Assembly: GCF_002003465.1 (NCBI RefSeq)
Contig: NZ_BDDQ01000035.1
Location: forward strand, 1 to 60,783
Source of the DNA: Caenibacillus caldisaponilyticus
Lineage (GTDB): Bacteria; Bacillota; Bacilli; Bacillales; Sporolactobacillaceae
DNA length: 60,783 nt
Reading direction: 5' to 3'
Shown: positions 35,202 through 42,854 of the stretch, in pieces
Numbering within the stretch: the first letter of the stretch is position 1
How the letters are laid out: every line of letters begins with the position of its first letter
The notes under the pieces: generated by a model
What the model was told of the DNA's origin: nothing
What the model saw: only the letters and a program-made list of their open reading frames with translations
The model's database searches: none
Translations under genes and position numbers: made by a program

Positions 35202-35735
35202 ATGGCCAAAGTAAAATGGAACATCGATCCAGCGCACAGCAGCGTGGAGTTTTCGATCAAACACATGATGTTCGCGACCGTCAGAGGTTCGTTTCACGAC
35301 TTCGAGGCGAACATCACGGCCGATCCCGCCGATTTAACCGGCGCGGACATCGAATTTTCGGTCGACATCGCCTCGATCGATACCCGCAATGCGGATCGCG
35401 ACAATCATTTGCGTTCGGCGGATCTGTTTGACGTCGAACATTATCCGAAAATGACGTTCCGCGCCACGGAAATCGTCAAAACGGGCGAAGGCGAATACGA
35501 CGTCACCGGCGATTTGACGATTCGCGGCAACACGCGCAAAGAAACCTTTAAAGTCAAGTTCCTCGGCGAAGGCAAGGATCCGTGGGGCAATGTCAAATTT
35601 GGTTATAGCGCCGAAGGAAAAATCAAGCGCAGCGATTACGGCGTGACCTATAACGCGCCGCTTGAAACCGGCGGATTTTTGATCGGCGACGAAGTCCAAA
35701 TCTCCATCGTTATCGAAGCGTCCCGAGCCGCCTGA
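35202..35735 (+). CDS. YceI-family lipid-binding-like protein
   Basis: A 177-aa beta-barrel protein of the YceI family, which binds polyisoprenoid-like lipids or quinones in homologues. The family opening WNIDPAHSSVEFSIKHMM, then VRGSFHDFEA, DHFPKMTFRAT-like VEHYPKMTFRATEI and DLTIRGNTRK are present. There is no signal peptide, so it is cytoplasmic. The ATG follows TGGAGGCG. It shares the GTAAGT motif with the dioxygenase/HxlR promoter region, so it probably belongs to the same regulon. Confidence 0.92.
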   Translation: MAKVKWNIDPAHSSVEFSIKHMMFATVRGSFHDFEANITADPADLTGADIEFSVDIASIDTRNADRDNHLRSADLFDVEHYPKMTFRATEIVKTGEGEYDVTGDLTIRGNTRKETFKVKFLGEGKDPWGNVKFGYSAEGKIKRSDYGVTYNAPLETGGFLIGDEVQISIVIEASRAA

Positions 35736-35918
35736 TCGGACGGGAAAGACGCTTCGGGGCAAAAGCTAAAGGCTGAGCCGGCTCCAGAGCATGCGTCGCC
35801 CGCATGTGGATTCCGCTTTCTCATTGAGGGATCTCCTGAGGGCGGCGGATGAACCGGCCTCCTCATGAACGGTTAGGGGAGCGGTTCAGCCGGCCGAGCG
35901 GTATGCACCGCTTGAAAA

Positions 35919-35950
35919 ACGGGTGTCCGTGCTTACGGTGCCCCTTTTTC
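35919..35950 (+). terminator. Probable terminator after the yceI-like gene
   Basis: Imperfect hairpin GGGTGTCCGT with ACGGTGCCCC followed by five T. Confidence 0.5.
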
Positions 35951-36014
35951 GTTGTCGCCGTCATTTTGGGGCGACAAGTCAGTCAAAATAAAGAAAGATA
36001 GAGGTTGATGGAAC

Positions 36015-36560
36015 ATGAAAATCACGGCCATCGTCGGCAGTTTGCGCAAAGATTCCTACAATATGTGGCTCGCTCAAAACATAAAAGAGCGTTACAAAGA
36101 TAAATTGGAAGTCCGGATCGCGGATATCGGGCAATTGCCGCATTACAACCAAGATGAGGAACTCGACCCGCCGGAAGTCGTCAAAGCGTTTAAAAAGCAA
36201 GTGGCGGAATCGGACGGCGTCATCATCATTACGCCCGAATACAACTGGTCGATTCCGGGCGTGCTCAAGAACGCCTTGGATTGGTTGTCCCGCGTCGATC
36301 GCGTGCTGATCAACAAGCCGGTGATGACCGCCGGTGTTTCGCCGGTGACCCTCGGCACGGTGCGGGCGCAGTTGCACTTGCGGCAAATTCTCTCCGCTCC
36401 CGGCTTGTCGGCGCGTGTTCTGCCGCCGGCCGGCAATGAAGTGTTGGTGAACTTTGCGAGTGAAAAATTCGATGCCGACGGGCGGCTCATCGACGAGAAT
36501 ACGCTCAACTTCCTGGACGGCGTCATCGACAAATTCATCGACTGGATCCGATCCGCTTGA
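36015..36560 (+). CDS. NADPH-dependent FMN reductase
   Basis: A 181-aa flavodoxin-like reductase of the NADPH-dependent FMN reductase family (azo, chromate and quinone reductases). The FMN phosphate loop GSLRKDSYNMWLA lies at residues 8-20, and the family motif TPEYNWSIPGVLKNALDW at about 75-92. It could reduce quinones by two electrons and so protect the cell. It follows the dioxygenase and YceI genes and fits the same quinone-stress theme, although I see no GTAAGT motif directly before it. AGAGGTTGA precedes the ATG. Confidence 0.92.
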   Translation: MKITAIVGSLRKDSYNMWLAQNIKERYKDKLEVRIADIGQLPHYNQDEELDPPEVVKAFKKQVAESDGVIIITPEYNWSIPGVLKNALDWLSRVDRVLINKPVMTAGVSPVTLGTVRAQLHLRQILSAPGLSARVLPPAGNEVLVNFASEKFDADGRLIDENTLNFLDGVIDKFIDWIRSA

Positions 36561-36583
36561 TCGGATCAATCCGCTCCTTTTAC

Positions 36584-36608
36584 AACCTGGCATGCGCCAG
36601 GTTTTTTT
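36584..36608 (+). terminator. Terminator of the FMN reductase gene
   Basis: Perfect eight-base stem AACCTGGC with GCCAGGTT, then a T-run. Confidence 0.9.
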
Positions 36609-36747
36609 ATTTTGGAGAAAACACCGCCTTTTCCTTTGTCTAGGCAGAAAAGGCTGGACGGGCATTTTAAGAAAAATTTAAGAATCGCCGCTCATAATTG
36701 GGGGTGGTTGTGGAAACGTCCAAAAACGGGGTCAAGGAGGTTCGCGC

Positions 36748-37752
36748 ATGAAAAAGTGGTTCATCATCGTTCTTTGTGTGGTTGTGGTCGCCGCGGGCGG
36801 CGGCATCATCTGGTATATGAACAAAGGCAAGGCGGAGCAACCGGAGGCCATCACTCCCACGGCCGTCGTTCAAAAAGGTCCGCTGGAATCCAAAGTGAGC
36901 GGTTCCGGCAGTTTGTCTCCGGCGATTGATGAAAATCTGAAAGTGGCGGAAAACAAAACGGTGAACGAAGTGCTTGTTTCAAAAGACGAAAAGGTCAAAA
37001 AGGGCGAGGATTTGGTCACCTTTACCGACGGCAGCGTGCTGGAGGCGCCCCACGACGGCACGATCACGTCCGTTAACGTCTATGACGGCAGCCGCGTCAA
37101 CGCCGGCCAGGTCATCGCGCATTTGACGAATTACAGCGATCTCAATATGGTCGTTCAAGTGGACGAATTGGATATCCCCAAAGTCAAAGCGGGCCAAAAC
37201 GTCGAGGTGATCGTCAACGCCTTTCCCGAGCAAAAGTATGAGGGCGTTGTAAAGGAAATCGCCTCAGAAGGAACGGTGACCAACGGGGTGTCGAAGTTTG
37301 ATGTGACCGTTCATCTGTCGTCTTCCAAAAATCTAAAAGCCGGAATGACGGCCACGGCAGACATCATCATCGCCAAGAAGGAAAACGCCCTTTACGTTCC
37401 CATTGGAGCGGTCCATTCTTTGAACGGAAAGTATTTTGTGTATGTCCAAGACACTGCCCAACAAAACACTGAATCTGCGGCGGCCAGCGGCTCCGCGGCG
37501 GATTATGAAGGGAACGGGCGCCGGGTGGTTGTGAAAACGGGCTTGCATAATGACAACTATATCGAAATCGTTTCCGGCTTGAAGCAAGGGCAAGTCGTTT
37601 TGTTGCCGAAGATCGTCCGCAATGCCAATCAAAATCAATCGTCGAACGGCCAAAGGATGCCCGGCATGTTCGGCGGAAACATGGGCGGATTTGGCGGATT
37701 CGGCGGGCAATACAGGATGAACGGGGGAACCAACCGAGGAGGGGATCGGTAA
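36748..37752 (+). CDS. Efflux adaptor (YknX/MacA/HlyD-like)
   Basis: A 334-aa membrane-fusion protein with one N-terminal membrane anchor (WFIIVLCVVVVAAGGGIIWYM) and the lipoyl, barrel-sandwich and beta-barrel domains of MacA/YknX adaptors (VNEVLVSKDEKVKKGEDL, LEAPHDGTITSVNVYDGS, and VDELDIPKVKAGQNVEV). The C-terminal tail is rich in glycine and methionine (MPGMFGGNMGGFGGFGG), which is unusual. First gene of an adaptor-ATPase-permease operon; the stop directly abuts the ATPase ATG. Confidence 0.88.
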   Translation: MKKWFIIVLCVVVVAAGGGIIWYMNKGKAEQPEAITPTAVVQKGPLESKVSGSGSLSPAIDENLKVAENKTVNEVLVSKDEKVKKGEDLVTFTDGSVLEAPHDGTITSVNVYDGSRVNAGQVIAHLTNYSDLNMVVQVDELDIPKVKAGQNVEVIVNAFPEQKYEGVVKEIASEGTVTNGVSKFDVTVHLSSSKNLKAGMTATADIIIAKKENALYVPIGAVHSLNGKYFVYVQDTAQQNTESAAASGSAADYEGNGRRVVVKTGLHNDNYIEIVSGLKQGQVVLLPKIVRNANQNQSSNGQRMPGMFGGNMGGFGGFGGQYRMNGGTNRGGDR

Positions 37753-38463
37753 ATGGCTGACGAAATCATCCGCCTTCAGGATGTCGTGAAGACTTATAAG
37801 ATGGGCGATCATGTCGTGAAAGCCTTGGATCATATCAACCTGATTGTCCATTCAGGTGAATTTCTTTCCATTACCGGTCCCTCCGGCTCCGGAAAGTCGA
37901 CCTTGATGAACATTCTCGGCTGCCTGGATCTGCCGGACGATGGCGAGTACATCTTGGAAGGGCGGAAGGTGAATCAATTAAAAGATAATGAGATGGCCGT
38001 CATTCGCAACCAAAAAATCGGGTTTATCTTTCAAAACTTTAATTTGATCAGCAATTTGAACGCTTTGGAGAACGTGGAGCTTCCCTTGATTTATAGAGGA
38101 TGGGGCGCGAAGCAGCGCCGGGAAATCGCCTTGGCCTGTTTGGAACAAGTCGGACTCGCCGGATACGCCAACCATTTGCCGAACCAGCTATCCGGCGGTC
38201 AGCAACAGCGCGTGGCCATCGCCCGCGCGCTGGCCGGGACGCCGCCGATTCTGCTCGCGGATGAACCGACCGGCGCGCTCGACCGGCGAACGGGAAAGGA
38301 AGTCATGGACATTTTAGAAAAGCTGAATACGGACGGGCATACGATCATCTTGATCACGCATGATATGGAGGTCGCCCAGCGGGCCAAGCGAACGGTGCGC
38401 ATCGTCGACGGCCGCCTTTATGCCGGAGAGGAGGCGGATCATGGGATTCATCACATCCATTAA
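37753..38463 (+). CDS. ABC exporter ATPase (YknY/MacB-type)
   Basis: A 236-aa ATP-binding subunit with Walker A GPSGSGKST, Q-loop FQNFNLI, signature LSGGQQQR, Walker B ILLADEPTG and the switch histidine in ILITHDMEVA. It belongs to the LolD/MacB/YknY group that works with FtsX-fold permeases. Its ribosome site GGAGGGG lies at the end of the adaptor gene, and the permease starts 23 bases before its own end. Confidence 0.93.
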   Translation: MADEIIRLQDVVKTYKMGDHVVKALDHINLIVHSGEFLSITGPSGSGKSTLMNILGCLDLPDDGEYILEGRKVNQLKDNEMAVIRNQKIGFIFQNFNLISNLNALENVELPLIYRGWGAKQRREIALACLEQVGLAGYANHLPNQLSGGQQQRVAIARALAGTPPILLADEPTGALDRRTGKEVMDILEKLNTDGHTIILITHDMEVAQRAKRTVRIVDGRLYAGEEADHGIHHIH

Positions 38464-39613
38464 GATGGCGTTGCGAAATATTAAGGGGAATAAACTGCGC
38501 GCGTTTCTCACGATGCTCGGGATCATCATCGGCGTCTCGAGCGTGATCGTCCTCGTCGCCATCGGACAAGGATCCACCCGGTCGGTCACCGACAGCATCA
38601 ACAATCTGGGAACCAACCTCATCACCGTGAATATCACGACGACCGACCCACCGTTTTCGCTCGACAACATCAACGCCATCAAAAAGCTCAACGGGGTGAA
38701 AAACGTTTCACCCGTCGTGTCGGGACGCGTCACGTTAAAAAATAATAATGAAGACACGACCGAAGAGGTCAACCTGCTCGGTTCCGATCCCGCTTATAAA
38801 GACATCCGGATTTTATCGGTGTCTCAAGGGCGCTTTATTTCCGACATCGATATGAAGTTCCGCCAAAAGGTCGCCGTCATCGGCTCGACCGTCGCACAAA
38901 ATTTGTTCGGCAACCGCTCGCCCATTGACCAGAGCCTGCTTATCAACGGCGATCGCTATACCGTAGTCGGCGTTCTCGCTTCAAAAGGGGGCTCGATGGG
39001 GCAAAACATCGATGAAACGGTGATCATTCCGTTTACAACCGCACAGAGGTTTTTGAATACGACGTACATTCAACAGTTTTACGCGCAGGCCGACAGCGCG
39101 AAGCGCCTGGATTTTGCGATGTTGAATATCGAACGATATATGGCGCAAGTGTTCAATTATGACACCGACAATTACAGCGTCTTCAATCAGCAGGACGTCA
39201 TGGACACGATGGCCTCCGTCAATCGGACATTGACGCTTTTGCTCGGCGGCATCGCGAGCATTTCTTTAATCGTCGGCGGCATCGGGATCATGAACATCAT
39301 GTTTGTCTCCGTCACCGAACGGACGAAAGAGATTGGCATTCGCAAATCGATCGGGGCGAAGCGGAAAAACATCCTCCTCCAATTTTTGATCGAAGCGAGC
39401 GTGTTAAGCGCGCTAGGAGGGCTCATCGGCGTCGGACTGGGCATTTTCGCATCTGAACTCTATGGCATGGCCACTGGCACGGCGCCATCGCTCTCGTTAT
39501 CCGTTATCGGATTCGTTTTCCTGTTTTCCGTCGCGATCGGCGTGATTTTCGGCGTCTTTCCCGCCAATAAGGCGGCGAAGCTCCCGCCGATTCAGGCGTT
39601 GCGCTTCGACTGA
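38441..39613 (+). CDS. ABC exporter permease, MacB/FtsX fold (YknZ-like)
   Basis: A 390-aa permease with four membrane helices: one near the N-terminus (LRAFLTMLGIIIGVSSVIVLVAI) and three in the C-terminal FtsX domain (LLLGGIASISLIVGGIGIMNIM, VTERTKEIGIRKSIGAKRKNI linker, and two later helices). The extracellular MacB-type core domain lies between. ATG at 38441 follows AGAGGAGG. With the adaptor and ATPase it forms a MacAB/YknXYZ-type exporter, whose usual cargo is peptides or toxins. The following two-component genes may regulate it. Confidence 0.93.
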   Translation: MGFITSIKMALRNIKGNKLRAFLTMLGIIIGVSSVIVLVAIGQGSTRSVTDSINNLGTNLITVNITTTDPPFSLDNINAIKKLNGVKNVSPVVSGRVTLKNNNEDTTEEVNLLGSDPAYKDIRILSVSQGRFISDIDMKFRQKVAVIGSTVAQNLFGNRSPIDQSLLINGDRYTVVGVLASKGGSMGQNIDETVIIPFTTAQRFLNTTYIQQFYAQADSAKRLDFAMLNIERYMAQVFNYDTDNYSVFNQQDVMDTMASVNRTLTLLLGGIASISLIVGGIGIMNIMFVSVTERTKEIGIRKSIGAKRKNILLQFLIEASVLSALGGLIGVGLGIFASELYGMATGTAPSLSLSVIGFVFLFSVAIGVIFGVFPANKAAKLPPIQALRFD

Positions 39614-39625
39614 TGGGCATCGAGC

Positions 39626-39672
39626 AAAAAAGCATCGTATATTTTCGCTTATACGGTGGCTTTTTTGCTTTA
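39626..39672 (+). terminator. Terminator after the exporter operon
   Basis: Stem AAAAAGC-ATCGTATA with TATACGGT-GGCTTTTT (one bulge), ending in six T. Confidence 0.75.
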
Positions 39673-39706
39673 TTTATTCAAAAATAAAAGGGAGGGAGGT
39701 TTGGCT

Positions 39707-40378
39707 TTGCGCCTATTGGTCGTTGAGGATAACGAAGTCTTGTTGGATTCCATTGTTCAATTGTTGTCGGATGAATACTCCGTTGATGCGGCGACACGGG
39801 GCGACGATGCGTTATTTCTTGCCGAACAAAACATTTATGATTTGATTGTGCTTGATGTGATGCTGCCGGGAATGGACGGGTTTGAAGTGCTAAAAGCCTT
39901 GAGAGAAGCCCATGTCCACACCCCCGTGCTGTTTTTGACGGCCAAGGATGCTTTAGAAGATCGCGTCAGAGGGTTGAATCTCGGCGGGGACGATTACATC
40001 GTCAAACCTTTTCAAAACATGGAATTAAAGGCGCGTATCCGGGCGATTCTCCGCCGAACCGCCAGCATGATGATCGATCAGACGTTGTCTTATAAAGGCA
40101 TTGTGATGGATTTGCAGAAAAAGAAAGTGACGATCGATGGGGACCCCATTGCGCTGACGATTAAGCAATACGAGCTTTTGGAGTACTTGATCCAGAACAA
40201 AGATCAAATTTTGACGCGGGAGCAAATTTATGACCGGATCTGGGGATTCGATTCCGAAACGACGGTCGGGATCGTCGAGGTCTATATCCATCATCTGCGC
40301 CGTAAATTGGCCCCTTATCATTATGACAAAGACATCCAAACGATCCGGGGTATCGGTTACATGTTGTCGGAAACCTAA
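39707..40378 (+). CDS. OmpR/PhoB-family response regulator
   Basis: A 223-aa regulator. The receiver domain has the acidic pair VVEDNE, the phosphorylated aspartate in LIVLDVMLPGMDGFE, the threonine in VLFLTAKDA and the lysine in DYIVKPF. The C-terminal winged helix has LTIKQYELLEYL and VEVYIHHLRRKL. TTG at 39707 is chosen because AGGGAGG lies seven bases before it; the in-frame TTG at 39701 is too close. It is followed by its sensor kinase, and a 30-base copy of its last codons lies between the two genes. Confidence 0.93.
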   Translation: MRLLVVEDNEVLLDSIVQLLSDEYSVDAATRGDDALFLAEQNIYDLIVLDVMLPGMDGFEVLKALREAHVHTPVLFLTAKDALEDRVRGLNLGGDDYIVKPFQNMELKARIRAILRRTASMMIDQTLSYKGIVMDLQKKKVTIDGDPIALTIKQYELLEYLIQNKDQILTREQIYDRIWGFDSETTVGIVEVYIHHLRRKLAPYHYDKDIQTIRGIGYMLSET

Positions 40379-40445
40379 GTCTCTATCGAATCTATGATTG
40401 GGAGGACTCCGCCGTGTATCGGTTACATGTTGTCGGAAACCTAAG
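40350..40445 (+). repeat. 30-base direct repeat at the regulator/kinase junction
   Basis: GTATCGGTTACATGTTGTCG and the next ten bases occur at 40350-40379 (the regulator's last codons and stop) and again, identically, at 40416-40445 just before the kinase ribosome site. The period is 66 bases. Confidence 0.95.
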
Positions 40446-40457
40446 GAGACGAAACGG

Positions 40458-41672
40458 GTGTTTCGAAAAACATTGATCCGGTTGACGCTTTTAAATGCCG
40501 GCATTTTCATCATCTTAATCAGCGTGTTGGGCGCGGCGGTTTACCTTTATACGGCGAACGTCTTGTATCGCTCGGTCGATCGCGTGATCCATCGCGCCGA
40601 GGACATGACCTTGCGCGCGCGCATCCCGGGTTTTCAGGGCCCCAGGGAAATATGGGTCCTTTATTGGGACGACCAGAAACGGTTCATCGGTCCGGAAGGG
40701 CAATTTCCCATATCGGATGAAGTGATCGCGAAATTAAAACCCGGGGCGCTCGATCGCATGGAGGAACGCAAGGTCGACGACGTCCATTACCGATGGCTGG
40801 CCACCCGCGCCTTTACGCCAAGAGGCTTCGTCATCGTTCAGTTTATCGCCAACGTGAACCCGGAAAAAGCGTTGTTGAATACGCTGTTGATCATCATTTT
40901 AACGAGCTTGGGCGCCGGGACGGTTTTGGCGGTCGCTGCGGGCTTTTTCCTGGCGCGCCGGGCGTTGGAACCGATCCAAACGGCTTGGGAAAAACAACAG
41001 CAGTTTGTCTCGGACGCTTCCCATGAATTGAGAACGCCGCTCTCCATCATTCAGACGCGCATAGAACGGCTGCTTCAAGCGCCGCAGGCGACGATCCGGG
41101 ACAGGGTTCAGGACATCTCGGCCACGTTAAAGGAAACGAGGCGGTTGTCGAAGCTGGTCTCCCATCTCTTGACCTTGGCGCGCTCCGACGCCGACCGTCA
41201 GGAAATCAAAAAAGAACCGGTGCTTCTGAACGACATCGTCCGGCAAGTCTTTGAACATTTCGCCGAAATCGCCGATTTCCAAGGCAAAAACCTGTCCCTT
41301 AACATGGGCCATCAGCCGATGACCATTCTCGGGGATGCGGAAAAAATCCATCAACTGCTCGTCATTCTCGTCGATAACGCGATGAAATTCACAAAGAGCG
41401 GCGGCCATATCTTGATCACTTGCACATTGGAAAACCACGCGGTCCTCATGAGCGTCGCCGACGACGGCATCGGCATTAAAAAGGAGCATCTTCCGCGCAT
41501 TTTTGACAGGTTTTTTCAAGCGGATCCGTCCCGGACGGACCGCGAAGGAACGGGGCTTGGCCTTTCCATTGCCAAATGGATCGTCGATCAGCATAAAGGG
41601 AAAATTTCGGTGGAAAGCGAACCCGGCAAGGGCACGCGTTTTCAAATCGCCTTTCCCAAATATAAAGCATGA
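40458..41672 (+). CDS. Sensor histidine kinase
   Basis: A 404-aa membrane kinase with two membrane helices (about 9-33 and 139-162) around a 100-residue external sensor region. The dimerisation/phosphoacceptor motif is SDASHELRTPLS, the N-box VDNAMKFT, then DDGIGI, FDRFF and GTGLGLSIA. GTG at 40458 follows AAGGAGA by eight bases. It pairs with the regulator upstream. The neighbouring exporter and PepSY-type genes suggest an envelope or peptide signal, but the signal itself is unknown. Confidence 0.93.
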   Translation: MFRKTLIRLTLLNAGIFIILISVLGAAVYLYTANVLYRSVDRVIHRAEDMTLRARIPGFQGPREIWVLYWDDQKRFIGPEGQFPISDEVIAKLKPGALDRMEERKVDDVHYRWLATRAFTPRGFVIVQFIANVNPEKALLNTLLIIILTSLGAGTVLAVAAGFFLARRALEPIQTAWEKQQQFVSDASHELRTPLSIIQTRIERLLQAPQATIRDRVQDISATLKETRRLSKLVSHLLTLARSDADRQEIKKEPVLLNDIVRQVFEHFAEIADFQGKNLSLNMGHQPMTILGDAEKIHQLLVILVDNAMKFTKSGGHILITCTLENHAVLMSVADDGIGIKKEHLPRIFDRFFQADPSRTDREGTGLGLSIAKWIVDQHKGKISVESEPGKGTRFQIAFPKYKA

Positions 41673-41758
41673 CCGCTTCGCTAATCCAAGCGCGTGCACG
41701 AGGCGGTCAAGCGGCGAAGGCCTTGCCGCGAAATCACGCGATTTTTATATACGAAAGT

Positions 41759-41807
41759 ACCCCCGGTCGACTCCGGATGTTTTACCCGATTCCGGGGGTG
41801 TTTTTTT
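41759..41807 (+). terminator. Terminator after the kinase gene
   Basis: Eight-base stem ACCCCCGG with CCGGGGGT around a long loop, then seven T. Confidence 0.85.
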
Positions 41808-41872
41808 GTTTTTTAAAATCGATAGGCTTGTAAAGTAAGACCTCGCAACATGAAAACTAAGAAAGGGGAACC

Positions 41873-42394
41873 TCAATTTTGTCCGTCGGTGGCTTGAAGG
41901 GTGCTGCGGCGCTTCAGGACGGCTCGTTTTCGCCTTTCGGCAAGCAACAGGCGAATGGACAAATAAATGCCTGTGGAAGTCAAAAGAATGATGGCGATAG
42001 CCGCCGCGTCCATGAGCCAGTGGACATCCACGCCGTTGATGACACCGCGATGAAGCTGTTCAACAAAACTTCGAAACGATCCGCCTTCCCTGCGGCCGGG
42101 AAAAACGCCTTGTCCCATGTTCTCCCGCCCGTTTAGCCAATTTCCGTCTCCGGAACGGCCCGTTGTCCCTGAATCCGTTCCGTTGTTTTGGCTGCCGTTA
42201 TTGACCGTGGCCCCGTCTGAAGGGTTGCCGATAAACGGTTCGGTTTGGATATTGTTGCGGTTGAACGCGGGACGTTCCCCTTTCATCCCGAACCAGCCGG
42301 GCTCTTCCAAGATCAAGCCGGTGATCGCTTCCACCAGCAAGAGCACCGATGTCACCAGTCCGATCCATAAATGGATTTTGCGCAGTTTTTTCAT
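41873..42394 (-). CDS. PepSY-associated membrane protein
   Basis: A 173-aa protein with an N-terminal membrane helix in the typical setting RKIHLWIGLVTSVLLLVEAITGLIL, an external linker rich in asparagine, glycine and serine (about 55-100), and a second helix (WLMDAAAIAIILLTSTGIYLSI) followed by a basic tail. This is the minimal form of PepSY-associated TM proteins, often found beside two-component systems. The ATG follows TGGAGGCGAG. It converges on the kinase gene. Confidence 0.8.
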   Translation of the reverse strand: MKKLRKIHLWIGLVTSVLLLVEAITGLILEEPGWFGMKGERPAFNRNNIQTEPFIGNPSDGATVNNGSQNNGTDSGTTGRSGDGNWLNGRENMGQGVFPGRREGGSFRSFVEQLHRGVINGVDVHWLMDAAAIAIILLTSTGIYLSIRLLLAERRKRAVLKRRSTLQATDGQN

Positions 42395-42601
42395 GTTCTC
42401 GCCTCCATCTCTCCTTTCATCGCTTTCCAGTCTATCCGCCCTTTCTTAAAATTTGATTAACGGGGCGCCGGCCGGGAGGAAGTCGGCGGGACAAACGGAG
42501 GCCAATGCAAAAGAGGAATAAAGATATAAAAAAATCCTTTACTTTTTCTTTTGTTATTTTATATAATAGTTAAGCAAATCAAGCGATGGGGGTGTTGTGC
42601 C
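42395..42601. other. Promoter region of the BmrCD-like operon
   Basis: TTACTT (42539-42544), a 17-base spacer and TATAAT (42562-42567) form a good promoter 35 bases before the leader peptide. No gene is seen. Confidence 0.6.
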
Positions 42602-42685
42602 ATGATTTTACTTCACGCAGACGCAAAAAAAAGCATGAAAATGGTCGGTCTGTTCCGCGCAACCCCCATGCCGTCCGGCGGATGA
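42602..42685 (+). CDS. Leader peptide controlling a BmrCD-like exporter
   Basis: A 27-codon frame (begins MILLHADAKKSMK, ends MPSGG) behind GGGGGTG and between the promoter and the attenuator terminator. Its position matches bmrB, the leader peptide of B. subtilis bmrBCD, where ribosomes stalled by antibiotics prevent termination. The sequence itself I cannot match to BmrB. Codons 19-22 contain GCAACCCC (42659-42666), which is complementary to GGGGTTGC in the terminator, so a ribosome on these codons would decide which hairpin forms. Confidence 0.65.
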   Translation: MILLHADAKKSMKMVGLFRATPMPSGG

Positions 42686-42772
42686 GAACATGTGTCCTCG
42701 TCCGCATTCCGAAGATCGGTGCTAGGTGTCTCTCGCCACGGGGTTGCTTTGACCCGTGGCGTTATTTTTTTC
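42678..42772 (+). terminator. Attenuator: leader hairpin and intrinsic terminator
   Basis: The terminator stem is CGCCACGGG (42734-42742) with CCCGTGGCG (42753-42761), then TTATTTTTTT; it stands 83 bases before the exporter gene. GGGGTTGC (42740-42747), overlapping its 5' half, can instead pair with GCAACCCC (42659-42666) of the leader frame as antiterminator. A third hairpin GCGGATGAG (42678-42686) with CTCGTCCGC (42697-42705) covers the leader stop. Confidence 0.8.
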
Positions 42773-42854
42773 TAGGAAGCACGCGGGGCGTGCCGATTTT
42801 TTGCCGGCGGCAAAAAGTCGCTTAAATATAGAGAAATTCTGTCAGGAGGTTCCT

